A program made the translations under genes and the position numbers. A stretch of DNA of 64,000 nucleotides from Microbacterium halimionae (GTDB lineage Bacteria > Actinomycetota > Actinomycetes > Actinomycetales > Microbacteriaceae): contig NZ_JAAOZB010000001.1 in assembly GCF_011761265.1 (NCBI RefSeq), positions 1-64,000 on the forward strand. The letters are read 5' to 3'. The notes below the pieces were generated by a model. It searched no databases. It saw only the letters and a list, made by a program, of their open reading frames with translations, and was not told the DNA's origin. Positions 33,518-42,906 of the stretch are shown here, piece by piece. Positions within the stretch are counted from its first letter, which is position 1; each line of letters opens with the position of its first letter.

Positions 33518-36500
33518 CTACTTTGAGCTGCCGCTCATGAGGTCAGCTGTTTGGCGACGACGCAGGAACAACATCGCGCCGCCCATCAGAAGCATGGCCC
33601 CCGCCAGCGGCAGCCACGAAAGTGCAGCCGTGCCACCTGTCACAGCGAGATCACGAGAAGCAACCGTCAGGCTGTACCACCCGATTACGTTACCGTCCGT
33701 GTCAGTGACGACAAGTCGGTGATCGCCGAGTGCCATCGACGCTGGGATCGTGAACTTCGCAACCCCAGTAGACGACACTGTCGCTGACCCGAGCGCCGTC
33801 GGTGTCGAATACATCCACCCGAAAACGGTCTGACCCGCGTAGGCGCCGCCCACGACCACCGAGATCGTATCTCCCGGTGCAACATTCTTCGGCCCTGAGA
33901 TCTTGCCGAAGTTACCGCTCGTCAGAGCTGCCGCATCGGGGGCTGTCGGCTCATTTTCGCCGCTACCGGAACCGTTGTCAGTACCGGAACCGTTGTCAGT
34001 ACCCGAACCGTTGTCAGTACCCGAACCGTTGTCAGTACCCGAACCGTTGTCAGTACCCGAACCGTTGTCAGTACCCGAACCGTTGTCAGTACCGCCATTG
34101 CCGGTCGCGCTCAGCGACGAAACACTAATGCGGTCGATGATGGGCGCTTGATCGGAACGCAGTGGAATTCCGGGCCAGTTGTCGGATGCATAGGTGACAC
34201 CGTCGAAGTTCGGCTGCTCTTCAGCCCCGAACTCGATCGTGTTCGACCCCTGCGTGAGATCGAATATGAGTGTGCGCTCCCAGAAGTTGTTCTTGTGGAA
34301 CGTGGGGACGAAAAGCACTCGTTTTGCATCGGCGCCGTTAAGGCTGATGTCAGCATGACGCGCCATCGGGTTCGGGTTGTAGTGGGTCGCGGGCACTTGC
34401 TCAGGGTTCGAGAACCGCACAACGACAGCGTGTGGGCCAGCTTTTTCGGCGTCAATGGTGAACGTCAACTTGTTATCGTTGCCCGGCTCGCCACCGATGC
34501 CAGAAACAGCCTTTCCCCCCTCGGCAAGACTGAAGTCTTGCACCGTCGCGGCGCCGCTGGCCGCGGCATCCTCCGCCTGGTACTCGGTCACCTTCAACCT
34601 GTCATCCGATGCGCCGATGCGAAGCTCGCTCACAACGGCTGCCCCTGAAACAGTGACCTTATTGACACCTCCATAGAGGTGCACCGCAGCAGAAGTTGCG
34701 TCCGCAAGGTCGAATATTTCCGCGTCATTCACCGACACCTTTCCAGTCCCGGTGCCAACCACGGTCAGTGCTGCCTCTGCATCACGCACGCCGTACACCC
34801 AGAACGTCGCGTCCTGGCCGTCCGCGAGCGAAATCGCGCCTGATCCATCAGAAGCGACTGAACCGGTGTGTTCCGCCAACTGCGCGCGGTACATGTCAAC
34901 CGTGTCGCTCGGCTCTGCAGATGTCAGCGTGATGCGGTCAACAATCGCGTCGCCCTGCGTCGCACCTGGCCCTGTCGCACTCTTGGCATCCAGAGAAATG
35001 GTGTGCATACCTGCGGTCAAATCGACCGTGGTGTCGGTGTGGTCCCATACAACCCACTTGTAGGCAAGCGGGAGGAAGAGCTCCTGCTCTGCCTCACCAT
35101 CAACACGCATGAACACATTCGTCGGGCCTTTGTCCGCAACCGCACCGTAGGTGTTGAGGCTGTTCGCAAAGACTGACAGGTCGTACTTGCCGTCAGCAGG
35201 TACATCAACGGTGAAGTCCAAGACGAGGTCAGACCCCGTGCGAAGCCCACCCACGTCGTACTGGCCCGACGTGTAGAAGTTGGCGACGTTTGAAGTAGTT
35301 CCTTCTGGACCGTTCTTGCTGTAGCCACCACCCGTGTGAGCAGCGTCTTCGGCTTCGTACGATGCGGTCCACGCCGCGCTGGCCTCGGAGGTTTCTGCTC
35401 CGGCGCCTGGCGTGACGACGATTTCGTACGCTGAGGACTCTTTCATTTTTGAGAGACCATCCGAACCGAAGGTGATCGTCGCAGTCCCGTTTGATACCGG
35501 AACAATCGTGTCCGAGATCAGTTCAGGCCTGTCCGAGTCGCCCAATTGACCCGTCCACGCGATCTCCCGCACCTGCACGCGGACGCTGTCTCCGAAGACA
35601 TCAGCGGGAATGTTCGCAAAGTCGACCGGCGCCGAACCCTCGCCACCGCCGACGATCGCGCGCGCAACCGCCTTGTCTTCGTCGAGGGATGCCACGCCCT
35701 GGAGCGTGTAGTTCTGCCCGGGCGCAGGCGGCGTCAGTTTCACAGTGTGACCGCTCATTTGCGCGTAGGAGTTATACAACCACCACTGTCCGTTGCCGCG
35801 GTTTTGCTGCACCGCGGAATCCGACAGGTTTCCGTTGATGTTCCAGAATGCGATCATCGCATCGACTTTGGAATCCTCGATCGCGGAAATCCACTGGATC
35901 ATCTGTCCCGGAACCGACGTGTGGTAATTGAACGCGTATTCGTTGACGTTGATTGGAAGCTCGGTACCCTCGTACTTCGTTCCTTCGAACGCGTCCGCCA
36001 CCCAGCCGCGCAGCCGTTTGACCGAGTCACGAATGGCCTGCGGATGCGTGAGTTCGTGCCATGTCACGATGTCAGGAACAGTGTCTTCGGCAACCACGTG
36101 CGAGAAGAAACCTTTCACCTGGTCGTAGAGGATGCTCGTCCCAGGTCCGGCAATTCGCATGTCCGGGTAGGTCGCTTTGATCGTCCGATAGGTCTCATCC
36201 CATGCTGCGAAGTAGTCTTTGGGGTCGCTGAGCCACGAAGTTTTGTTGAGACTCCACTCCCCGGTTCCAAACATGTTGCCTTCGGGCTCGTTGAAGGGCT
36301 CGATCACGATATGCGCGCGCTGCTCTTCGGGAAGCTCGGCCAGCATTGCGAGCTGTTTTGCGAGCACATCGCGGTAGCTCTCGAGTTTTTCCTCGGGCGT
36401 GCTACCCGGCCATTGGTAGGGGAAGCCCCGATACCAATCCGTCACGCGCAGATATACATCGCCGCCTGTCTCGTTGACGAGGGTAGGCAGTATCTCCAAT

Positions 36501-37660
36501 GCATCCGAACCGGGATGCTGCGCACCATCTTGAGCTTTGGTTGCGACGGTACGAACGTTCATTCCCTCAATCAGGTTCTCGCTCGGCATTCCGTCGCCAT
36601 AAAGCCCATAGAGCAGACCCGATGCGCCGCCCATGAAGTCACCCGTATTTGTTCCCAGGTCAACGCGCAACTCGCCACGGAAAACAGTGATCTCTGCGGA
36701 GACGGGAAGGCCTTCGACGACACCCGACACTGTGAAAACTCCAGAAGAGGCATATTCCGCGGGATCAATAGCCGCCCACGCCACCTCGGCATCACGCACG
36801 TAGCCGTCCGAGTAGTTAGCACGCACGACGGCCGGGAGTGCCGGAGCATCTCCCACGCGAGTGCGCAGCTCAATTTTGTCTTGCGCCAGGGACGTGATCG
36901 TTGGGGCTTCTGTGCCGGTGATCTCACGCACCTGTTCGGCGGTCAGCGCTGACCGATAGATGGCAAAATCTTCGACGGCCCCGTTGAACGCGGGGTCGTT
37001 GTAAAAAGAACTTCCGATGGAGCCAGCGCTCGTAGCTGCAGGAGTAAGGAGATCGCTCGCAAGAACATCCGTTGCTGCAGAAGACACTGCCGCGCCGTCG
37101 ATGTACGTGGTAATTTTGTCGGACTGAGCGTCGAGCGTGACGGTGAGGGTCGTCCACTCCCCGGCTTTGAGCCCACCAGCACCTGTCATCTTCGCTTCCC
37201 CGACGTCGGCGGAACGCGTGATCGCGACGCGAAGATCACCATCACCGTTTGACGGCGAAGCGAAAAGATAGCGCTCCTTATTAGAACCGAGCCCGTAGAG
37301 CCATTGCCAATTTGGACCGCCGTCCCAGCGCACGCGGGTCGAGACGGTGAGGTCACTGGCGCCCTCGAGCACGCCACGTGGGATGGTGACTCGGCCACCC
37401 GTGAGATCAAGCGCTTTCGACGATTCGCCGTCAATGATTGCGGCGGATCCCGAAATCGTGCCGTTCCACCCATTCGATGACGAATCGGGAACGGAAGTTC
37501 CGGATACATCATCCATTGAGTAATGCAGGTCCGGGACGATGTTATTCGGAGTCGCCATCGCGGGGGCACCGCCGACAACGAGTGTTGTGCCGACGGTGAA
37601 TGCGGTCGCGAGAGCGACGGTGCTTCGCCATCGCCGACGGGTATTCATTAGAGCTTGCAC
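33518..37660 (-). CDS. Secreted, sortase-anchored multidomain glycoside hydrolase
   Basis: A 1380-residue exported protein. Domains in order: signal peptide (1-36, cut near AMA-TP), LamG/concanavalin-like domain (about 45-250), Ig-like domain (about 255-330), a clan GH-A type catalytic domain (about 335-690) with FNEPEG (456-461, acid/base E458) and VNEYAF (572-577, nucleophile E574), a beta-sandwich, two CBM6/35-like modules starting with YEAEDA and YQAEDA, a (TDNGSG)7 linker, another Ig-like domain, then LAVTG, a hydrophobic helix and RRR, the class E sortase anchor. The GH family is not certain. GTG 37660 has AGAGG upstream; ATG 37648 is the alternative. It is the last gene of the LacI operon. 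Confidence 0.85.
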   Translation of the reverse strand: MQALMNTRRRWRSTVALATAFTVGTTLVVGGAPAMATPNNIVPDLHYSMDDVSGTSVPDSSSNGWNGTISGSAAIIDGESSKALDLTGGRVTIPRGVLEGASDLTVSTRVRWDGGPNWQWLYGLGSNKERYLFASPSNGDGDLRVAITRSADVGEAKMTGAGGLKAGEWTTLTVTLDAQSDKITTYIDGAAVSSAATDVLASDLLTPAATSAGSIGSSFYNDPAFNGAVEDFAIYRSALTAEQVREITGTEAPTITSLAQDKIELRTRVGDAPALPAVVRANYSDGYVRDAEVAWAAIDPAEYASSGVFTVSGVVEGLPVSAEITVFRGELRVDLGTNTGDFMGGASGLLYGLYGDGMPSENLIEGMNVRTVATKAQDGAQHPGSDALEILPTLVNETGGDVYLRVTDWYRGFPYQWPGSTPEEKLESYRDVLAKQLAMLAELPEEQRAHIVIEPFNEPEGNMFGTGEWSLNKTSWLSDPKDYFAAWDETYRTIKATYPDMRIAGPGTSILYDQVKGFFSHVVAEDTVPDIVTWHELTHPQAIRDSVKRLRGWVADAFEGTKYEGTELPINVNEYAFNYHTSVPGQMIQWISAIEDSKVDAMIAFWNINGNLSDSAVQQNRGNGQWWLYNSYAQMSGHTVKLTPPAPGQNYTLQGVASLDEDKAVARAIVGGGEGSAPVDFANIPADVFGDSVRVQVREIAWTGQLGDSDRPELISDTIVPVSNGTATITFGSDGLSKMKESSAYEIVVTPGAGAETSEASAAWTASYEAEDAAHTGGGYSKNGPEGTTSNVANFYTSGQYDVGGLRTGSDLVLDFTVDVPADGKYDLSVFANSLNTYGAVADKGPTNVFMRVDGEAEQELFLPLAYKWVVWDHTDTTVDLTAGMHTISLDAKSATGPGATQGDAIVDRITLTSAEPSDTVDMYRAQLAEHTGSVASDGSGAISLADGQDATFWVYGVRDAEAALTVVGTGTGKVSVNDAEIFDLADATSAAVHLYGGVNKVTVSGAAVVSELRIGASDDRLKVTEYQAEDAAASGAATVQDFSLAEGGKAVSGIGGEPGNDNKLTFTIDAEKAGPHAVVVRFSNPEQVPATHYNPNPMARHADISLNGADAKRVLFVPTFHKNNFWERTLIFDLTQGSNTIEFGAEEQPNFDGVTYASDNWPGIPLRSDQAPIIDRISVSSLSATGNGGTDNGSGTDNGSGTDNGSGTDNGSGTDNGSGTDNGSGTDNGSGSGENEPTAPDAAALTSGNFGKISGPKNVAPGDTISVVVGGAYAGQTVFGWMYSTPTALGSATVSSTGVAKFTIPASMALGDHRLVVTDTDGNVIGWYSLTVASRDLAVTGGTAALSWLPLAGAMLLMGGAMLFLRRRQTADLMSGSSK
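33965..34090 (-). repeat. Seven-copy 18-bp tandem repeat in the glycosidase linker
   Basis: Seven head-to-tail 18-bp units encode TDNGSG seven times. The plus-strand unit is ACCGGAACCGTTGTCAGT, with C replacing G in a single position (ACCCGAACC) in most copies. The units are nearly identical in DNA, so copy number should vary between strains. It forms a flexible spacer between the carbohydrate-binding modules and the wall-anchor region. It is coding sequence, not a CRISPR. Confidence 0.95.
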
Positions 37661-37747
37661 GGAAGAAGACCTCTCTGTCTTGATGTGGTGTGCTGGAAAT
37701 GCACAAGGAACATTGACGTGCTGGCGCGAGGAACCGCCCTCGCGGGG

Positions 37748-39718
37748 CTAAAGAGCTCGGCGGTCTCCCTCCGTCGTCGGAATGAACACGCGCATCGTCG
37801 AAGGCGCGCGCTCAGCCCACCGGTGGTACGGCACAAAGAGCAGCTGGAAGGGCGTGCTGCCGCCGTTCGCGCCGCGCCTCCCATAAGGCAAAATCGCAGA
37901 ACCCGAGTCGGCAAAGGTTCTCGCAACGGCCGCGGCCTGGGCACCGTCGCCGTGCGCTTCAGGCAGCCGCGACACGTCGAGCCGCACAGTGTCAATTGCA
38001 GCTCCCGCAGGCAGATCGGTTGATTCAACGCACAGGACGAGCGGCCCCCGTTCGACGGCGACGGATCCGCGCACGGCATCGATGCGTGGATCAGGCCACG
38101 TGAGTCGAGGCTCGATAGGCAGGTGAAGCGTCACAACGTCGCCGGGGGCGAAGACGGAGCGCACATCAGCCCAGCCAGGTTCCACAGCTTCTACAGACGC
38201 GCCGGAGCGGGCAATTCGCGCACCGGCAGCCCACGATGGAACTCTCAGCCGCAGGGTGGCCTCGCCCTCGGGGGCGGCCTCGATGGTCACCGTGACAACG
38301 CCGTCGTCGGGATAGCGGGTCGCCACATCAAGAACGAATCCGCCCGCCGAGACGCGGCCCTCAGAATATTGCAGGAGCGCGAGCGTATCGCCCTCAACTG
38401 ACGCGCTATAGGCGCCGAGAGATGCAAGTGTGCGTGCCACATTCGTGGGGCAACATGACACGTCGAACCACGGTGCACGCACGCCCCCCTCCGCGCGCAT
38501 ATTGACGCCGTCGTGTGCGCTCTCCCCCAGCACCCGCTGCTGTAGCGGATTTGCGTAGAAGAATGCAGTCCCGTCGGCCGCCGGAGACGTTGCAACGACA
38601 TTGAACAGCGTGCGTTCTATGACGTCGACGTATTCGACCTTGCCGGTCGCGAGATAGAGACGCCACGCGACCATGACGGATGCCACACCCGCACATGTCT
38701 CGCAATACGCACGATCATCCGGCAGCTCGTAGTCGTCGCCGAAGCCCTCATCTTCGTGACGCGATCCCATCCCTCCGGTGAGGTACGTACGACGCTCGAG
38801 CGTCCGCAGCCATTGGCTCTCTAGCGCTGCGAACAGCTGCGAATCATTCGTGTCGATCGCGACGTCGATCGCACCGGCAGTGAGATACAACGCACGAACG
38901 GCGTGGCCGCGAAGCACTGTGGCATCGCGGACCGGCACATCGTCTTGAAAGTACTCCGCCGACAGAAGCGGACGCACCGGAAGCGAGCCATGACCGCGTC
39001 TCGCGACGAAAAGTGCTGCCTGTGCGACGTACCGCGGCTCATTGACTGCCCGACCAAACTCCGCGAGAGCGACCTCGACCTCGGGGTGCCCACAGATGCC
39101 ATCGCGTGCATCCGCACCAAATTCAGTGCAGATGTGATCGGCTACTCCCTGCCCGATAGAGACCAGTTCGTCGTCAATCCCCACCGTCCGCACGCGCGCA
39201 ACGGCCGCCTGAAGAAGATGCCCCATGTTGTAGAGCTCGTGCCCCATCGATAGGTCGGAGTAGCGATCCGGGAGGCCGTCGTGACCAAAAGCTGTATCGA
39301 GGTAGCCGTCTGGGTCCTGTGCCGCACCGACGCGTGAAACGAGGCCCGCGAAACGGTCTGCCAGCAGCGGGTCATACTGTCGGCCGAGTTCCCACGCCAT
39401 TCCCTCGAGGAGTTTGTAAAGCTCGGAATCCGAGAATGCCCATCCGGGTCGGTCGACGGTGGGCTCTCCGCGCGCAATGCGATCAAAGTTCTCGATCCAG
39501 CCGAGCTTCTCCATCCAGGCGGCACAGTGCTCGAAGGTCGCGGCGGCGTTGACGGCTTGACGTTGTCCCCAAAACCCAGAAGCCGAAAGCGACACGTCGG
39601 CCACAGAAACCCCACGGCGCTCTGACGCCAACGGCTCGACCGGTGTCCCGAGCAAATTTACGTGCGCATGCCGGGATGCCGCGGCATCCGTGTCAATGCG
39701 AGATTCGTGCAACGTCAC
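37748..39718 (-). CDS. GH127-type glycosidase (beta-L-arabinofuranosidase-like)
   Basis: About 656 residues, cytoplasmic. The GH127 core has E322 (HEDEG), YCETCAG with E340 and C342, and SCCPTN with C422 and C423. This Glu-Cys-Cys-Cys set is the zinc site and catalytic cysteine of HypBA1 of Bifidobacterium (E338, C340, C417, C418, from memory), whose acid/base is E322. Such enzymes release beta-L-arabinofuranose, though GH127 also includes other specificities. GTG 39718 follows the permease stop by 2 nt, with AAGGA 8 nt upstream. It lies between the sugar importer and the secreted glycosidase, so it probably degrades the imported oligosaccharide. Confidence 0.88.
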   Translation of the reverse strand: MTLHESRIDTDAAASRHAHVNLLGTPVEPLASERRGVSVADVSLSASGFWGQRQAVNAAATFEHCAAWMEKLGWIENFDRIARGEPTVDRPGWAFSDSELYKLLEGMAWELGRQYDPLLADRFAGLVSRVGAAQDPDGYLDTAFGHDGLPDRYSDLSMGHELYNMGHLLQAAVARVRTVGIDDELVSIGQGVADHICTEFGADARDGICGHPEVEVALAEFGRAVNEPRYVAQAALFVARRGHGSLPVRPLLSAEYFQDDVPVRDATVLRGHAVRALYLTAGAIDVAIDTNDSQLFAALESQWLRTLERRTYLTGGMGSRHEDEGFGDDYELPDDRAYCETCAGVASVMVAWRLYLATGKVEYVDVIERTLFNVVATSPAADGTAFFYANPLQQRVLGESAHDGVNMRAEGGVRAPWFDVSCCPTNVARTLASLGAYSASVEGDTLALLQYSEGRVSAGGFVLDVATRYPDDGVVTVTIEAAPEGEATLRLRVPSWAAGARIARSGASVEAVEPGWADVRSVFAPGDVVTLHLPIEPRLTWPDPRIDAVRGSVAVERGPLVLCVESTDLPAGAAIDTVRLDVSRLPEAHGDGAQAAAVARTFADSGSAILPYGRRGANGGSTPFQLLFVPYHRWAERAPSTMRVFIPTTEGDRRAL

Positions 39719-39720
39719 AC

Positions 39721-40539
39721 TTAATCCTTCACTGCGCCGGCGGTGACTCCCGCGGCGACGTACTTTTGCGCGACGATCAACAGAATCGCGGCGGGTATGG
39801 AGGCAACGACAGCTGTTGCCATGATGGCGTTCCACTGCGTCGTGTTGTTTCCGATGTAGGCGTAAATACCCAGCGTCACGGGTGTGAAAATGCTGTTGCG
39901 ACTGAGCGTTGAGGCGAACACGAAGTCCGACCATGCCCAAAGGAACGCGAACAACGACACAGTGAGCACCGAGTTGCGGCTCATCGGCAGCACGATCGAG
40001 ATGAAGGTTCGCCATGAACCCGCGCCATCGATTCGCGCTGCCTGCAGCAGTTCACGCGGCAGGCCGCTCATGAACGCCGTGAACAGCAGCACGCCGAACG
40101 GAACAGCGATCGTCGAGTCTGCCAGGACAAGACCCCAGATCGTATTAAGAAAGCCGAGGCGCACGTAGATCGCATAGAAGCCCATCGCCATGACGACGGC
40201 AGGAATCATCTGAGCGACCAGCAGGATGAAGTTGAGCGGGCGACCACCGCGGAGGTTCAAAAGCGCAATCGCATAGCCTGCCGGCGCGGCGATCAAGACT
40301 GTCAGAAGCACGCAGCAGAGACCGAGTAACAGGCTCGTGCCAAGGTTCGGCAGCTGCTGCGCGAACACAGCTTCGTAGCCCTCAAAAGTGGGGTCGATCG
40401 GAAAAATGTGTGGTGGATCAAGACGAAGATCTTGAGTCTTCGTGAGTGAAACGTTGATCATCCAATAGACGGGAAAGAGCATCACTACGGTGAAAAAGAC
40501 TCCGAGCACTGTCTTCCACCAGGGGCGTCGGGCGTTCAT
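39721..40539 (-). CDS. Sugar ABC transporter permease, MalG-type
   Basis: A 272-residue inner-membrane permease with six helices and the EAA-loop sequence ELLQAARIDGAGSWRTFISIVLP, characteristic of the CUT1 family. It pairs with the MalF-type permease encoded just before it; ATG 40539 overlaps that stop (ATGA). No ATPase gene is present, which is usual for CUT1 systems that share a MsiK-type ATPase encoded elsewhere. Confidence 0.92.
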   Translation of the reverse strand: MNARRPWWKTVLGVFFTVVMLFPVYWMINVSLTKTQDLRLDPPHIFPIDPTFEGYEAVFAQQLPNLGTSLLLGLCCVLLTVLIAAPAGYAIALLNLRGGRPLNFILLVAQMIPAVVMAMGFYAIYVRLGFLNTIWGLVLADSTIAVPFGVLLFTAFMSGLPRELLQAARIDGAGSWRTFISIVLPMSRNSVLTVSLFAFLWAWSDFVFASTLSRNSIFTPVTLGIYAYIGNNTTQWNAIMATAVVASIPAAILLIVAQKYVAAGVTAGAVKD

Positions 40540-41501
40540 GCGTTCTCCTGACGTCGCTGAATACGGAGATAAAAGAAACCGAAGATCAAAGCGATCACGA
40601 TGAGAATGTTGCCCACCGCGGCGGCGGGCGACAGGTCGGGCTGACCTGTGCCGAACGCTTCGCGGTACGACCAGATCGCGAGGGTCGTGGTGGCGTTAGC
40701 CGGACCTCCGCCTGTCATGATCCAGATGATGTCGACGACCTTCAGTGTGTAGACGAGTCCGAGCAGCAGTGTGATTGCTGAGACTGGGCGAAGCAGTGGG
40801 AACGTGATGCTCCAGAATTGACGCCACCCGCCCGCTCCATCGAGGGATGCCGCTTCATACAGGTCTTCCGGGATGTTCTGCAATCCCGAATACAAGATCA
40901 CGAGGTTGAACGGAATACCGAGCCAGATATTGGCGATGATCACAGCGAAAAGTGCAGTGTCAGGCGACGTGAGCCAGTTGATCTGGCCGATGCCAAATGT
41001 GCTGAGAAAAGCGTTCACTATGCCGTTGTCGCTGTTGAGCATCCACGACCACACCGAGCCCGAAACGATCAGGGGCAGCAGCCACGGCACGAGAAAAAGA
41101 GCTCGGAGGATTCCCGAGAGGCGGAAGTTGCCCCGGAAGAACACGGCGAGCGCCAGGCCGAATATGTACTGAAAAATGAGGGACCCGAACACGAAAGCAA
41201 ACGTGATCCAAAGAGACTTCAGGAACAACGAGGACGAGAAGATCTCGATGTAGTTCTGAAGGCCAACGAATTCGGCGTTGCCCTGCACGAACGCACGAAT
41301 CGTGTAGTCGTGCACGCTCAAATCAATTGAACGAATAAGCGGGTACGCGTAGAACGCAAGCAGGTAGGCGATGAGTGGAGCGGCGAAACCGACCGCGACC
41401 CACCTCGAACCGTGGCGCGATCGACGCTTCTTTTTATCGGGCACGGTGACAGCGATGGTGTCGGTCACCGGCGCGTCTCGACGCATCGTGGGGATTGTCA
41501 T
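40536..41501 (-). CDS. Sugar ABC transporter permease, MalF-type
   Basis: A 321-residue permease with six helices and the EAA loop DLYEAASLDGAGGWRQFWSITFPLL. It has a basic cytoplasmic N-terminus (KKKRRSRHGSR). The start ATG 41501 follows the terminator-like hairpin at 41521-41550, which separates the permeases from the binding-protein gene. It forms the channel with the MalG-type subunit. Confidence 0.92.
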   Translation of the reverse strand: MTIPTMRRDAPVTDTIAVTVPDKKKRRSRHGSRWVAVGFAAPLIAYLLAFYAYPLIRSIDLSVHDYTIRAFVQGNAEFVGLQNYIEIFSSSLFLKSLWITFAFVFGSLIFQYIFGLALAVFFRGNFRLSGILRALFLVPWLLPLIVSGSVWSWMLNSDNGIVNAFLSTFGIGQINWLTSPDTALFAVIIANIWLGIPFNLVILYSGLQNIPEDLYEAASLDGAGGWRQFWSITFPLLRPVSAITLLLGLVYTLKVVDIIWIMTGGGPANATTTLAIWSYREAFGTGQPDLSPAAAVGNILIVIALIFGFFYLRIQRRQENA

Positions 41502-41520
41502 GCGAGTCCTTCGAAGTGTC

Positions 41521-41550
41521 CGAGGCGGGTGAGGTTACTCACCCGCCTCG
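41521..41550 (-). terminator. Hairpin between binding-protein and permease genes
   Basis: CGAGGCGGGTGAG pairs perfectly with CTCACCCGCCTCG around GTTA, with no U run. In sugar ABC operons such a hairpin after the binding-protein gene usually stabilises its mRNA or partly ends transcription, so that the binding protein is made in excess. Here that role is inferred. Confidence 0.75.
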
Positions 41551-41587
41551 GGGGGATGGCGAGCCACAGAGCGCTCGCCGGGGGTAG

Positions 41588-42847
41588 TTAGTTACCGGTC
41601 GCAGCAGCTGCAGCATCCTGCGCCGCGTCGAGAGCTTCCTGCGGCGTCTGTGCACCCGAGAGCGCGCTCTGCACAGCAGTCCAGAGCTGTTCAGAGATCA
41701 GCGGGTAGTCAGTTCCGAGGTTGTCGCTCGTGCGGCCCTTCGCTGCTTGCACGGCTTCAACCCATGTAGACAGGTCAGGGTTCTCTTCGAGAAGCTGTTC
41801 TTGCCCATCGGCTGTCGGCGGGATGTAATACGCGAAGGTGTTCGCGGTCTCAACAAAGCCCTCGGGCGTCGTCATGCACTCGATGATCTGACGAGTGGTG
41901 TCGTAGCGTGCTGTGTCGGACTGCACCGGGGCAATAATGAACTCGCCACCGGTCGGTGCGGGAGCGGCCCCTCCGTCGCGCGCCGGAATCGTGATGATTC
42001 CTGTCTCGAAGCCCGCGTCTGCAGCGCTGTTGACCTGCCACGTACCGTTCTCGACGAAACCGAACTCGCCGGTGAGGAACTCTTCCCATGTGGTGTTCTG
42101 AGAGTTGCCGATAACGGAGTTGGGTGCGAGTCCGTCGTTGAGCCATCCGGTCCAGAGGTCGAGCGCCGCGACAGCGTCGGGCGAGTTGAGCTCTGTGAGG
42201 TCTGCTCCGGCGCCCCAGAACCATGGCAGGAACTGGAATGAGCCTTCTTCGGTGTTGATTCCCGCAAAGGTGATTCCGGTCTTCCCGCTCGCGTTGACGG
42301 CTTCGAGCGCTGTGGTCAGCGAATCCCAGTCAGTGATGGATGCCGGGTCGACTCCTGCTGCGCTCAACACATCAGCGTTGTAGTACAGCGCGAGGGTGTT
42401 CGCACCAATCGGGATGCCGTAGGTCGCGCCGTCGATCTGACCCGCAGCGAGGAGGTTTTCGTCGACGTCAGAAACGTCAAGCCCGAGTTCATCCATCGTG
42501 GTCAGCATGCCGGTGTCAGCAAGAGTCGAAACTGCCGGGTTATCGAGCAGGATGACGTCGGGTGATGTGCCCTCCTGGGCCGCCAACAGCGCTGAGTTCG
42601 TCAGCGAGGTGGTGTCGTAAGCCGTGCGTTCAATTGTGACTCCGGCGTCGGTGCCGCACGCCTGGACACGCGCGTCCCAGTCCGAACCTGCTTCGTGCTG
42701 GGGGTACGGATCCCACCAGGTGTAGGTGTCGCCAGAAGCGCTACCGGAAGCATCGTCCGAGCCGCCACCGGAACATCCAGCCAGGGCACCGACCGCTACC
42801 GCGGCGGTGATGAGTGCGAGGGGTGCTCGCAGTTTCTTGGTGATCAT
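41588..42847 (-). CDS. Sugar ABC transporter substrate-binding lipoprotein
   Basis: A 419-residue CUT1 family binding protein. A signal peptide ends in the lipobox LAGC (C25), then a Gly/Ser linker and a mature domain with YTWWDPYPQHEAGSDW, GLDVSD and TWEEFLTGEFGF segments typical of class I sugar-binding proteins. An AAGGAGGA site lies 6-7 nt before ATG 42847, the strongest ribosome-binding site of the locus. It probably binds an oligosaccharide released by the secreted glycosidase and hands it to the two permeases. Confidence 0.93.
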   Translation of the reverse strand: MITKKLRAPLALITAAVAVGALAGCSGGGSDDASGSASGDTYTWWDPYPQHEAGSDWDARVQACGTDAGVTIERTAYDTTSLTNSALLAAQEGTSPDVILLDNPAVSTLADTGMLTTMDELGLDVSDVDENLLAAGQIDGATYGIPIGANTLALYYNADVLSAAGVDPASITDWDSLTTALEAVNASGKTGITFAGINTEEGSFQFLPWFWGAGADLTELNSPDAVAALDLWTGWLNDGLAPNSVIGNSQNTTWEEFLTGEFGFVENGTWQVNSAADAGFETGIITIPARDGGAAPAPTGGEFIIAPVQSDTARYDTTRQIIECMTTPEGFVETANTFAYYIPPTADGQEQLLEENPDLSTWVEAVQAAKGRTSDNLGTDYPLISEQLWTAVQSALSGAQTPQEALDAAQDAAAAATGN

Positions 42848-42906
42848 TGGTTCCTCCTTGAACGTTGAGCTCGCCGGGCGACGAGCCTTGCTGTGCCGGC
42901 CAGGGA

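Noticed and set aside
33965..34090. Regular 18-bp repeats as a possible CRISPR array
   Set aside because: Units are contiguous with no unique spacers, and stay in frame as (TDNGSG)7.
35546..36952. Plus-strand ORF of 468 codons opposite the secreted glycosidase
   Set aside because: It looks compositionally normal, but the minus-strand frame is continuous over 1380 residues with signal peptide, catalytic residues and sorting signal.
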